Shown: piece by piece, positions 16,359 to 25,376 of the stretch
Numbering within the stretch: position 1 is the first letter of the stretch
Layout: every line of letters starts with the position of its first letter
NCBI GenBank assembly: GCA_023387935.1
Contig: JAEWHG010000089.1
Location: 1 to 44,017, forward strand
Length of the DNA: 44,017 bases
Direction: 5' to 3'
Origin: Bacillota bacterium
GTDB lineage: Bacteria; Bacillota; Clostridia; Peptostreptococcales; Natronincolaceae
Translations under genes and position numbers: made by a program
The notes under the pieces: model-generated
The model's input: the letters and a program-made list of their open reading frames with translations, nothing else
The model's database searches: none
Told to the model about the DNA's origin: nothing

Positions 16359-17294
16359 ATGGAATTTAAACATGTATCGGTTTTATTAGAAGAATGTATT
16401 GAAAATTTAAATATAAGAGAAGATGGTATCTATGTAGACGGCACTCTAGGAGGCGCTGGCCATTCTAGCGAAATAGCAAAGCGATTAGGCGAAAACGGTT
16501 TATTAATTGGAATTGACCAAGACGAAAATGCGATTAAGGCCGCTTCTGAAAAACTATCTCCTATGATGGATCGCGTTAGACTAGTTAGGGATAATTTTAG
16601 TAATTTAAGCTATGTATTGGATAATATGAATATATCAAGCTTTGATGGACTTTTATTAGATTTGGGAGTATCTTCTCACCAACTAGATGAGGCTGAAAGA
16701 GGATTTTCTTATATGCAGGATGCTCCTTTAGATATGAGAATGGATAACAGAAGTTCTTTAACTGCTAAAGAGATTGTAAATGATTATTCTGAGGATGATC
16801 TTGAAGATATAATAAAAAGCTACGGAGAAGAAAAATGGGCAAAACGTATAGCAAAGTTTATTGTCCAGTTTAGAAAAGACGAAAGAATAGAAACTACACA
16901 TCAATTAGTGGATATTATTAAACGTGCTATACCTAAGGGAGCTCGTATAGACGGACCACATCCAGCAAAACGGACATTTCAAGCAATACGAATAGAAGTA
17001 AATGGAGAACTGGATGTTATTAAAAAGACTATAGAAGCAGCAGTCCAAAAGCTGAATCCAGGGGGGAGGATATGTATTATAACATTCCACTCTTTAGAAG
17101 ATAGAATTGTGAAAAATACATTTAGGGATCTTAATAACCCTTGTACTTGTCCACCTGAGTTTCCAATGTGTCAATGCAATAAAAAACCTTTAGTAAAAGT
17201 TATCACAAGAAAACCAATACTACCTACGGATGAAGAGCTTGAAGTAAATCCAAGATCAAGAAGTGCTAAACTACGTGTAATTGAAAAAATATAG
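16359..17294 (+). CDS. rsmH: 16S rRNA (cytosine(1402)-N(4))-methyltransferase
   Basis: 311 aa, full length. Class I SAM-dependent methyltransferase with VDGTLGGAGHS (SAM loop), LIGIDQDENAI (motif II), FDGLLLDLGVSSHQLDEAERGFSY (motif IV and RsmH signature), GPHPAKRTFQAIRIEVN, and the C-terminal FHSLEDRIVKNTFR. A Cys-rich stretch (CTCPPEFPMCQC) near the C-terminus is common in clostridial members. It methylates N4 of C1402 in the ribosomal P site. The SD gaaggtgat precedes the ATG, and the gene is second in the dcw operon as in most bacteria. Confidence 0.97.
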   Translation: MEFKHVSVLLEECIENLNIREDGIYVDGTLGGAGHSSEIAKRLGENGLLIGIDQDENAIKAASEKLSPMMDRVRLVRDNFSNLSYVLDNMNISSFDGLLLDLGVSSHQLDEAERGFSYMQDAPLDMRMDNRSSLTAKEIVNDYSEDDLEDIIKSYGEEKWAKRIAKFIVQFRKDERIETTHQLVDIIKRAIPKGARIDGPHPAKRTFQAIRIEVNGELDVIKKTIEAAVQKLNPGGRICIITFHSLEDRIVKNTFRDLNNPCTCPPEFPMCQCNKKPLVKVITRKPILPTDEELEVNPRSRSAKLRVIEKI

Positions 17295-17327
17295 CCTAGT
17301 TCTAATTTAAGGAAAGGATGAATAAAA

Positions 17328-17819
17328 TTGGTATTAGCTCGAGAAGAATCTATTTATATTCATAAACAAATAGAAGAACAACAACAATCTCAAATTAAGA
17401 AAAATAAAAAGAAAAAGAAAAACTATAGATTCGAGAAAATCCTTATAATTGGTACTTTGGGTATTGTACTTGTATTTAGCATGCTGCTGCTGAAAAGGTT
17501 CATGGATATTACAGAAGCAAAACATAGAGTGAATAGCCTGCAAAATCAGATTGTAAGATTGGAAACTGAAAAGGAAAAGCTTAGAGTTGAGGTTGAAACT
17601 GTTTCAAGATCAGGATGGATTGAAAGTGAAGCAAAATCGAGACTTGAAATGATATATCCAACTCAGGACCAAGTTATCCATATTAATATTAACCCTGCAA
17701 AGGTTGCAATGATTGCTAGCGAAATAGATAAGACAAAGGATAATAATTTTACTCAAGAAGAAGAAAGTAAAATCTCCAATAGTTTTTTTACAAAATTAGC
17801 TAGCTATATAGGAATTTAA
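17328..17819 (+). CDS. ftsL: FtsL-like septum formation initiator
   Basis: 163 aa with a TTG start; aaggaaagga (17309-17318) is the likely SD. The order is: a basic, Gln/Lys-rich cytosolic N-terminus (residues 15-35, many Lys), one TM (about 39-60, ILIIGTLGIVLVFSMLLL), and a leucine-zipper coiled coil (about 68-100, HRVNSLQNQIVRLETEKEKL). A short extracellular tail of unknown fold ends the protein. This bitopic layout and the place between rsmH and the class B PBP define FtsL/DivIC-type divisome proteins, which hold DivIB and activate the FtsW/PBP pair. The sequence itself is weakly conserved, so the call depends on context and topology. Confidence 0.85.
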   Translation: MVLAREESIYIHKQIEEQQQSQIKKNKKKKKNYRFEKILIIGTLGIVLVFSMLLLKRFMDITEAKHRVNSLQNQIVRLETEKEKLRVEVETVSRSGWIESEAKSRLEMIYPTQDQVIHININPAKVAMIASEIDKTKDNNFTQEEESKISNSFFTKLASYIGI

Positions 17820-17832
17820 AGGGGGAGCTTAA

Positions 17833-20001
17833 GTGTCACAACCTAGTATTTCTAGCAAAAGAAGACTTTTATTTATTTTTACAGCTGTATCTTTAGTATT
17901 ATTTGCACTTATAATACGACTAGGGTGGATACAAATAGTAAGAGGAGAAAGGTACAAAGAACTTGCTAATAATCAACAAACGAGAGATATTCCTATACCA
18001 GCAAAACGAGGAATAATTTATGATAGGAATGGAAAAGAATTAGCTATAAGTGCCAGTACAAATACAGTATGGGCACATCCTAATGAAGTTACAGATCCTG
18101 AAAAAACAGCTGCAGCTCTGGCTAGCATTTTAGGATTAGATGAAGAAGAGGTTTTAAAAAAATTAACGAATCGTCAATATATAGTAAAAATTGCTCCATA
18201 TATAGACGATGATCTTGCTAAAGCAGTTAGATCAGAGAGATTAAAGGGTATTTCAGTTGCAGAAGATAATAAAAGATTTTATCCCTATGGAAATTTTGCT
18301 TCTTACGTATTAGGCCATACAACTAATGATAACAAGGGAATTGCTGGAATCGAGTTAGAGTATGAAAAATATTTAAGTGGCATACCAGGAAGATGGATCA
18401 AAAGCACTGATGGTGCTGGTAGGCAGCTTGCATTTAGTACAGAAAAGTATCATCAGGCAGAAAATGGACTTAATGTGGTGTTAACTCTAGATGAAGTTAT
18501 ACAACACTTTGCTGAAAAGGCAGTTCAAAATGCTTTAGAAATCAATAAAGCAAAGAGAGTATCTGTAATTGTGATGGATATAAAAACTGGCGAAGTATTA
18601 GCAATGGCTGTAAAACCAGATTACGACCCAAATGAACCAAGAACACCTTTGGATGAGGAATTAAAAAAACAAATACAAGAAATGGATGCAAATAAACAAT
18701 TAGAAGCGTGGTATGCAATGTGGAGAAATCCTGTAATTAACGATACATACGAGCCGGGATCTACGTTTAAATTAATTACAACAGCTGCCGCCTTAGAGGA
18801 AGGAGTAGCTACACCTGAGAGCCCATATTACGACAAAGGATATATCATGGTTGCAGGGCAAAGGATTAGAAATTGGAGATGGTATAATCCATATGGAAAT
18901 ATAACCTTAGTAGAGGCGGTACAAAACTCTATTAACCCAGTATTTGTTGAACTAGCTCAAAAAATGGGGGTTGAAACTTTCTATAGCTATATAAATGGAT
19001 TTGGTATATCAGATATTACTGGAATAGACCTACCAGGAGAGCGAACATCTCTTATGTATGAACAAAGTAATGTAGGGCCAGTAGAACTTGCGACAATTTC
19101 CTTTGGTCAAAGTATTTCAGTAACACCGATACAATTAATTACTGCTGTATCTGCAATTGTAAATGATGGAAAGCTAATGCAGCCTAGAATGGTTAAGGAG
19201 TTAACGGACGATGAAGGTAATGTAGTTCATCGATTTGAACCATTAATGATTCGACAGGTTATTTCAGAAAAAACTTCTAGAACAATGAGAGAAATAATGG
19301 AATCCGTTGTTTCTGATGGTGGCGGAAGTCATGCCTATATCCCAGGATATAGGGTAGGTGGTAAGACTGGTACTGCACAAAAGGTTGTTAATGGAAGATA
19401 TGCTCAAGGCTTGTATGTGTCTTCTTTTGTTGGTATAGCACCAGCTGATGATCCTAGGTTAGCAATATTAGCAATCGTTGATGAGCCAGCAGGATTTAGT
19501 ACGTATGGAAGTACAACAGCAGCCCCAATAGCTAAAGAAGTATTAGAGGAAACTCTAAGATATTTAGATGTTAAACCAAGCTATACAGATAAGGAAGAAG
19601 AAGAGTTTGGCAGAGTAAAAGTAACAGTACCTGAGGTTAGAAATATGACTGTTAAAGAAGCTAGTAAAATATTAGGAGAGAATAATCTTCAATCTAATAC
19701 CGAACCAGAATATTCTGACAATGAAAATGCATTGGTTGTAGATATGTTTCCGAAACCAGGAGCAAGTGTGCCAGAAAAATCTATTATTCTGCTGTATACT
19801 AAGCCAAATGAAAATATTCCTACAACTGTACAGGTTCCAAACCTAAAGGGAAAAACTATAAAAGAAATTAATATAATTTTAAATAATTTAGGCTTAAAGT
19901 TAAAAATAAGCGGAAGTGGATTAGCAACAAGCCAATATCCAGAAGAAGGAACGACTGTAGAATCAGGTACAATAATTAGTGTGGAATTTAAGCCTGAATA
20001 G
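17833..20001 (+). CDS. spoVD: Class B penicillin-binding protein with two PASTA domains (SpoVD/FtsI type)
   Basis: 722 aa with a GTG start and gggggag SD. One TM (about residues 11-33), a dimerisation domain starting near IPIPAKRGIIYDRNGKELA, then the transpeptidase. The active-site motifs are STFK (S310 nucleophile, K313), SIN (366-368) and KTGT (511-514). Two PASTA domains end the protein (about 598-660 and 664-722). Class B PBPs crosslink septal peptidoglycan with a SEDS partner, probably SpoVE encoded downstream. B. subtilis has separate PBP2B and SpoVD genes here; this window has one only. It may therefore serve vegetative division, spore cortex, or both, and the choice of name is not secure. 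Confidence 0.9.
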   Translation: MSQPSISSKRRLLFIFTAVSLVLFALIIRLGWIQIVRGERYKELANNQQTRDIPIPAKRGIIYDRNGKELAISASTNTVWAHPNEVTDPEKTAAALASILGLDEEEVLKKLTNRQYIVKIAPYIDDDLAKAVRSERLKGISVAEDNKRFYPYGNFASYVLGHTTNDNKGIAGIELEYEKYLSGIPGRWIKSTDGAGRQLAFSTEKYHQAENGLNVVLTLDEVIQHFAEKAVQNALEINKAKRVSVIVMDIKTGEVLAMAVKPDYDPNEPRTPLDEELKKQIQEMDANKQLEAWYAMWRNPVINDTYEPGSTFKLITTAAALEEGVATPESPYYDKGYIMVAGQRIRNWRWYNPYGNITLVEAVQNSINPVFVELAQKMGVETFYSYINGFGISDITGIDLPGERTSLMYEQSNVGPVELATISFGQSISVTPIQLITAVSAIVNDGKLMQPRMVKELTDDEGNVVHRFEPLMIRQVISEKTSRTMREIMESVVSDGGGSHAYIPGYRVGGKTGTAQKVVNGRYAQGLYVSSFVGIAPADDPRLAILAIVDEPAGFSTYGSTTAAPIAKEVLEETLRYLDVKPSYTDKEEEEFGRVKVTVPEVRNMTVKEASKILGENNLQSNTEPEYSDNENALVVDMFPKPGASVPEKSIILLYTKPNENIPTTVQVPNLKGKTIKEINIILNNLGLKLKISGSGLATSQYPEEGTTVESGTIISVEFKPE

Positions 20002-20035
20002 TATCAATTTACTATAGGGAAGAATAATATTTTTA

Positions 20036-20085
20036 AAAAGGCAACTAAAGTTAAAGAAATATACTTTAATTTTTAGTTGCCTTTT
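20036..20085 (+). terminator. Terminator-like hairpin inside the dcw cluster, between spoVD and murE
   Basis: Left arm 20036-20056 pairs with 20064-20085 around a 7-nt loop (aaatata): 14 pairs aaaaggcaactaaa / tttagttgcctttt, then a G-U, a one-base bulge and gttaaag / ctttaat. Only four T follow the stem. It could be a partial terminator, an attenuator or an mRNA processing site setting lower expression for downstream genes. Confidence 0.6.
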
Positions 20086-20136
20086 AAAAAGCAGTATAAC
20101 AGTTAATACTATATAGTAGTACTTGGAGGTGTCCAA

Positions 20137-21600
20137 ATGCTTTTAAAAGAGCTATTAGAAAATATTGAAGTCCATAGAATTATTGGATGTACAGACATAA
20201 AAATAAGTAGCATTGAATTTGATTCAAGGCGAGTAACGAAGAATAGTTTGTTCATATGTGTAAATGGCTTTAAGACATCTGGATACTTATATATAGAGGA
20301 GGCAATTAATAAAGGTGCAGTAGCAATTATTTCGGAAAAGGAAATAAAAACAGATAAGGTGACTGTTATTCAAGTAAAAAATGTAAGAAGTGAAATGGCA
20401 AAGCTGGCAAATAATTTCTATGGTACTCCTACTCTAAAATTACCTGTTATAGGAATTACAGGTACGAATGGTAAAACCTCTGTTACATATATGGTTAAAA
20501 ACATTTTGGAGTTTTATGGAAAGAATGTTGGTTTAATTGGTACGATATCTAATTGGATTGGAAATATGCAAAGAGAAGCAGTTCGTACTACGCCAGAAGC
20601 TCTAGATCTACAAAAAATATTTTCTGAAATGGTAAAAGAAAAAATGGACACATGTATTATGGAGGTCTCCTCCCATGCTTTAGAATTAGGGAGAGTAGAT
20701 GAATGTACATATATTATTGGTGTGTTCACTAACTTAACTCCAGAACATTTAGATTTTCATGATAATATGAATAATTATAGAAATGCAAAGAAAAAGTTGT
20801 TTTATAAGACAACATTATGTAATATTATTAATGTTGATGATTTTCATGGAAAGATTATAGCAGAAGAAGTTAAAGGACTTAAAACACCGCTGCTAACCTT
20901 TGGCATTAAGGAAAAAGCCGATGTTTACGCTACGAATATCATTACGGATATTAATGGTGTAAGCTTTGATTTACATACGCCTATAGGAACAAAATCTTTT
21001 TATATTAAAATACCGGGTATATTCACTGTTTATAATATAATGCCAGCAATTTTAATCTGTTACGTATTAGGTCTTAGCTTAGATGAAATATGTGTAGCGC
21101 TCAATAATATGAATGGTGTACCAGGACGATTTGAAATCATCCATGAAATAAAGGAACTTGCTGTTATTGTTGATTATGCTCATACCCCTGATGCTTTAGA
21201 AAATATTCTTAAATCTGCTAAAGAGTTTGCACAAAATCGTATCATCACTGTATTCGGATGTGGAGGAGATAGGGATAGCACTAAGAGAGCTGTAATGGGT
21301 GAAATAGCTGGTAAATATAGTGATTATACTATCATAACTTCTGATAATCCAAGAACAGAGGACCCAGAAAAAATAACAAGTATGATTGAAGGTGGAATAA
21401 AAAGAGTAACAGATCAATATAAGATAATTGTAGATAGAAAATGTGCAATAGAATATGCTATTAAAATAACAGAAAAAAAGGATATAATTATTATTGCAGG
21501 TAAGGGACATGAATTAACACAAACAATAGGAAAAGATATACTACCCTTCGATGATCGAAAGGTAGCATTAGAAATTGCTAGGAAGGAAGGGCTAATATGA
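20137..21600 (+). CDS. murE: UDP-MurNAc-L-Ala-D-Glu:meso-diaminopimelate ligase
   Basis: 487 aa Mur ligase. The N-terminal domain contains SSIEFDSRRV, which binds UDP. The ATP loop is GITGTNGKTS, the central domain shows EVSSHALELGRVD, and the C-terminal domain carries DNPR (403-406), the motif that selects meso-diaminopimelate rather than lysine. So the peptidoglycan is predicted to be of the A1-gamma type. It adds the third residue to the stem peptide in the cytosol. ggaggtgt (20125-20132) is the SD. The ATG of murF overlaps its TGA (ATGA), so the two are coupled. The 135-bp leader holds the hairpin at 20036 and a 12-bp palindrome at 20107-20118. Confidence 0.97.
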   Translation: MLLKELLENIEVHRIIGCTDIKISSIEFDSRRVTKNSLFICVNGFKTSGYLYIEEAINKGAVAIISEKEIKTDKVTVIQVKNVRSEMAKLANNFYGTPTLKLPVIGITGTNGKTSVTYMVKNILEFYGKNVGLIGTISNWIGNMQREAVRTTPEALDLQKIFSEMVKEKMDTCIMEVSSHALELGRVDECTYIIGVFTNLTPEHLDFHDNMNNYRNAKKKLFYKTTLCNIINVDDFHGKIIAEEVKGLKTPLLTFGIKEKADVYATNIITDINGVSFDLHTPIGTKSFYIKIPGIFTVYNIMPAILICYVLGLSLDEICVALNNMNGVPGRFEIIHEIKELAVIVDYAHTPDALENILKSAKEFAQNRIITVFGCGGDRDSTKRAVMGEIAGKYSDYTIITSDNPRTEDPEKITSMIEGGIKRVTDQYKIIVDRKCAIEYAIKITEKKDIIIIAGKGHELTQTIGKDILPFDDRKVALEIARKEGLI

Positions 21601-22988
21601 TTAACCAAAGCATTGAAGCCATTGCAAAGGCATGTAATGGTGTTGTAATTAATAAAGGTAATTTTGATATTGTAAAACAAGTATCCACTGATACTCGTAC
21701 ATTAAAAGAAGAAAGTCTATTCATACCTATCATAGGCGAGAATTTCGATGGGCATATGTTTATCAATGATGCCATAAAAAAAGGTGCGAATGCCGTATTA
21801 ATACAAGAAAACAAAGTAGAGGATAGTTGTATACCTAATAATATAGCAGTTATACAGGTACAAGATACTTTAGAAGCTTTAATGGATATCAGTAAGTACT
21901 ATCGTAAGCTTTTTAATATTCCATTTATCGGTGTAACTGGTAGTGTAGGAAAAACAACAACAAAGGATTTAATTAGTGGAGTTCTATCTGGTAAATTTGA
22001 TGTTCATAAAAATATGGGTAATTTTAACAATCAAATAGGGCTACCCATGACTCTATTTAATCTAGAAAGTAATCATCAAATTTCTGTATTAGAAATGGGC
22101 ATGTCTTCTTTTGGAGAAATCTTAGATTTAGTAAATATCGTAGACCCTGAAATTGGTGTAATAACCAATATTGGTGTTTCACATATTGAGCACCTTGGAA
22201 GTAAAGAGGGGATAATGAAGGCAAAAATGGAGATCGCTACTAACTTTGGTAAGGGAAATTATTTGTTAGTTAATGGGGATGATGAGTATTTAAGAAAAAT
22301 TAGTAAAGATGATAAAGAATATGAAGTAATTTTCTATGGATTATCTTCAAAAAACGATTTTTACCCTAGTAAAGTTGAGGATTTAGGTGAATTGGGCAGT
22401 AGTTTTACAGTAGATATTAATGGGAAATCTGAAACATTTAAAATAAAGCAACTAGGATTACATAATGTATATAATGGATTAGCGGCCGTTTGGATTGGGC
22501 TTAAATATAATATGACTTCGGAAGAAATACAAAGAGGGCTAGATAATTTCAAACCATCAAAGATGAGGCTAGAAGTAATAAACAAGGATCATATGAAAAT
22601 TATTAATGATGCATATAATGCTAGTCCTGATTCTATGAAAGCAGCTTTGGATGTTTTAGATAATATAAAATGCAATAGAAAAATTGCAGTCCTAGGAAAT
22701 ATGTTTGAAATGGGTAGCTTTGCCGAAGAAGGACATCGGAGTGTAGGTAAGCATTTAGCTAAAAAGAAAATTGATATATTAATTACTGTAGGAGATATGG
22801 CTAATTGGATTGGTCTAGAAGCACAAAAAAATGGAGTGAATGAAAATAGTATCTTTAATGTACAGGATAATGAAGAAGCAATAAGAATTTTAGGAAAGTA
22901 TGTTGGTGAAAGCGATGGAATTTTAGTTAAAGGTTCCAGGGGTATGGCAATGGAGGAAATAGTAAGGTTTTTACAAGAGAGGAGCTAA
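21597..22988 (+). CDS. murF: UDP-MurNAc-tripeptide--D-alanyl-D-alanine ligase
   Basis: 463 aa Mur ligase. The P-loop is GVTGSVGKTTTKDLI (GSVGKT variant usual for MurF). HKNMGNFNNQIGLPMTL and NDAYNASPDSMKAALDVL are MurF-specific signatures, and LEMGMSSFGEI belongs to the central domain. It adds D-Ala-D-Ala to the UDP-MurNAc tripeptide, finishing the cytoplasmic precursor. The start overlaps the murE stop by 4 nt. No ddl gene for D-Ala-D-Ala lies in the window, so the dipeptide ligase must be encoded elsewhere. mraY follows 4 nt after the stop. Confidence 0.97.
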   Translation: MINQSIEAIAKACNGVVINKGNFDIVKQVSTDTRTLKEESLFIPIIGENFDGHMFINDAIKKGANAVLIQENKVEDSCIPNNIAVIQVQDTLEALMDISKYYRKLFNIPFIGVTGSVGKTTTKDLISGVLSGKFDVHKNMGNFNNQIGLPMTLFNLESNHQISVLEMGMSSFGEILDLVNIVDPEIGVITNIGVSHIEHLGSKEGIMKAKMEIATNFGKGNYLLVNGDDEYLRKISKDDKEYEVIFYGLSSKNDFYPSKVEDLGELGSSFTVDINGKSETFKIKQLGLHNVYNGLAAVWIGLKYNMTSEEIQRGLDNFKPSKMRLEVINKDHMKIINDAYNASPDSMKAALDVLDNIKCNRKIAVLGNMFEMGSFAEEGHRSVGKHLAKKKIDILITVGDMANWIGLEAQKNGVNENSIFNVQDNEEAIRILGKYVGESDGILVKGSRGMAMEEIVRFLQERS

Positions 22989-22992
22989 TATA

Positions 22993-23991
22993 ATGATATT
23001 AGAACATAAGCAGATTATATATACTATTATTATTGGATTTTTTGTAACATTAATATTAGGTCCTTTAATAATACCATTTTTAAAGAGACTTAAAGTAGGT
23101 CAAACTGTAAGAGAGGAAGGTCCTAAAAGTCATTTGCAAAAAACAGGAACTCCTACTATTGGGGGCATCATTATAATTGCATCAATATTAGTTACTTCAT
23201 TTACAGCGGGATTAATTAATAGAGATTTATTAGTTGCATTAGGAGCGACAGTTGCCTTTGGAATAATAGGATTTATTGATGATTTTATAAAAGTAGTCTT
23301 AAAAAGATCTTTAGGTTTAAGAGCATATCAAAAGCTAAGTCTACAAATTATCGTTGCTATATTTTTAGCAATTTATCAATCTAGCATTTCGGTTATGGGA
23401 ACTAAGGTAATAGTACCTTTTATTAGAGGAAGCTTTACTATTGGTAGTATTACGATACCTCAGTACTTGGATTTAGGTGCTTTATATATACCCTTCGTAG
23501 TATTTGTTGTAGTAGCTACTGTAAATAGTGTCAATTTAACTGATGGTCTAGATGGTTTAGCTTCAGGTGTAACTCTAATTATTGCAGCATTTTTCTCTAT
23601 ATTGGCAATGGATTGGGGCTATACTACTTTAGCAATTTTTTCTGCAGCAGTAACAGGTACATGTTTGGGCTTCTTAAGGTTTAATTCACATCCGGCCCAG
23701 GTTTTTATGGGAGATACAGGATCTTTGGCTCTAGGTGGAGCAATTTCGGCTGTTGCTATACTTATGAATGTAGCATTAATCATACCAATAGTCGGTGGCA
23801 TATATTTTGCAGAGTCTTTATCGGTTATTTTACAGGTAATTTCATTTAAGCTTACGGGAAAACGTATATTTAAAATGAGCCCTCTTCACCATCATTATGA
23901 GCTCAGTGGATGGGCAGAAACTAAGGTGGTAATCGTATTTTGGATTGTTACTGTTATTCTATGCTTAGTAGGAGTATTGGCTTTAAATTAA
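22993..23991 (+). CDS. mraY: Phospho-N-acetylmuramoyl-pentapeptide-transferase
   Basis: 332 aa polytopic membrane enzyme, about ten TM segments. Motifs: the N-terminal KSHLQKTGTPTIGG, the catalytic IGFIDDFIKV with the DD pair, NLTDGLDGLASG, FMGDTGSLALGG, and MSPLHHHYEL with the triple His. It transfers phospho-MurNAc-pentapeptide to undecaprenyl phosphate, giving lipid I. The SD gaggagc (22979-22985) lies at the end of murF. It sits between murF and murD as in Bacillus, and the gap to murD is 16 nt. Confidence 0.97.
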   Translation: MILEHKQIIYTIIIGFFVTLILGPLIIPFLKRLKVGQTVREEGPKSHLQKTGTPTIGGIIIIASILVTSFTAGLINRDLLVALGATVAFGIIGFIDDFIKVVLKRSLGLRAYQKLSLQIIVAIFLAIYQSSISVMGTKVIVPFIRGSFTIGSITIPQYLDLGALYIPFVVFVVVATVNSVNLTDGLDGLASGVTLIIAAFFSILAMDWGYTTLAIFSAAVTGTCLGFLRFNSHPAQVFMGDTGSLALGGAISAVAILMNVALIIPIVGGIYFAESLSVILQVISFKLTGKRIFKMSPLHHHYELSGWAETKVVIVFWIVTVILCLVGVLALN

Positions 23992-24007
23992 GAAAGTAGG
24001 TGCATTT

Positions 24008-25372
24008 ATGAATCTAAGAAGTAAAAATGTATTGGTTGTTGGTTTAGCTGTTACAGGAATTCCTTTAGTAAAGGTATTGTGTGAATTGGGTGCTAATGTA
24101 ATAGTCAATGACTCGAAGAAAGAAGAGGATTTAAAAGATAGTATTGCTTTACTTTCAAATCTTAATGTAAATTATGTATTGGGTAGTAATCCTGAAAACA
24201 TAGAAACCCTAGGAGTCTTAGATTTAGTAGTGGTTTCTCCAGGAGTACCATTAGATATACCCTTTATAAAAAAAATCAAGAGTAAAGGAATACAAGTTAT
24301 TGGAGAGATAGAATTAGCATATAGATTATCTAGAGGAAATATGGTAGCTATTACAGGAACAAACGGTAAAACAACAACAACGGCTTTAGTTGGAGAGATT
24401 TTTAAAAATGCTGGCCGTACTACCCATGTAGTAGGTAATATAGGTGTAGCTTTCATATCTAAGGCGTTGGAAACGAAAGACGAAGATGTAATTGTTATTG
24501 AAGCCAGTAGCTTTCAATTAGAGAGTATAACTAGTTTCTGCCCTAAGGTAGGTGCGATTCTTAATTTGACACCGGATCACCTAAATAGGCATAAAACTAT
24601 GGAGAACTATAAAGAGGCCAAATTTAATTTATTTAAAAATCAAGATGTGAATGATGTAGCTGTTATAAACTATGACGATGAGATTCTGAGAGATACAAGT
24701 AAGGATTTATGTGCAAGTAAAATTTACTTTAGTAGAAAAACACCCCTTAAGGAAGGTGTTTTTGTTGATGATAAAAACATTGTATTCTTAAAGGATGGTG
24801 AGAAAAAAGAAATAATTTCTGTAGATGATATATATATTCCAGGTAAGCATAATTTAGAAAATGCTTTAGCTGCTACGGCTATGACACTTGCTTTAAATGT
24901 AGATGTTGAAGTCATTAGACACACTTTAAAAACATTCAAAGGAGTAGAGCATAGAATAGAATCAGTAGATGTCATTGATGGAGTAAAATTTATCAATGAT
25001 TCAAAGGCTACGAATTCTGACGCAGCTATTAAAGCTTTAGAGGCTGTAGATGCACCTATTTTATTATTAGCTGGAGGATTGGATAAAGGCACGGATTTTG
25101 AAGGTTTCATTAATGCTTTTGAAGGAAAGGTAAAGCATATGTTTGTATATGGAGAAACTGCAAAGAAAATATTAGATACGGCTAATAGATTAGGTTTTAT
25201 CTCTGTAACTATGGTTGGCGATTTGGAAGAAGCAGTTAAAGAGGCTTATGGCATAGCATCCAGCGGGGATACTATACTTCTTTCACCTGCATGTGCTAGC
25301 TGGGATATGTATGAAAACTTTGAGGTGAGAGGAAAACATTTTAAAGAAATTGTTGCAAGGTTAAGGGGGTAG
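24008..25372 (+). CDS. murD: UDP-N-acetylmuramoyl-L-alanine--D-glutamate ligase
   Basis: 454 aa Mur ligase. The N-terminal Rossmann-like domain binds UDP (KNVLVVGLAVTGIPLVKVL). The ATP loop is AITGTNGKTTTTALV. The central domain shows EASSFQLESI and NLTPDHLNRHKTMENY. The C-terminal domain contains GVEHRIE, NDSKATNSDAA and SPACASWDMYENFEVRG. It adds D-Glu to UDP-MurNAc-L-Ala. All motifs are intact. It lies between mraY and spoVE, and the stop is 4 nt before the next ATG. Confidence 0.97.
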   Translation: MNLRSKNVLVVGLAVTGIPLVKVLCELGANVIVNDSKKEEDLKDSIALLSNLNVNYVLGSNPENIETLGVLDLVVVSPGVPLDIPFIKKIKSKGIQVIGEIELAYRLSRGNMVAITGTNGKTTTTALVGEIFKNAGRTTHVVGNIGVAFISKALETKDEDVIVIEASSFQLESITSFCPKVGAILNLTPDHLNRHKTMENYKEAKFNLFKNQDVNDVAVINYDDEILRDTSKDLCASKIYFSRKTPLKEGVFVDDKNIVFLKDGEKKEIISVDDIYIPGKHNLENALAATAMTLALNVDVEVIRHTLKTFKGVEHRIESVDVIDGVKFINDSKATNSDAAIKALEAVDAPILLLAGGLDKGTDFEGFINAFEGKVKHMFVYGETAKKILDTANRLGFISVTMVGDLEEAVKEAYGIASSGDTILLSPACASWDMYENFEVRGKHFKEIVARLRG

Positions 25373-25376
25373 AAAA

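Noticed and set aside
21196..21814. Opposite-strand open frames in murE/murF
   Set aside because: Shadows of well-conserved genes, with no family motifs, no SD and compositional bias of antisense frames.
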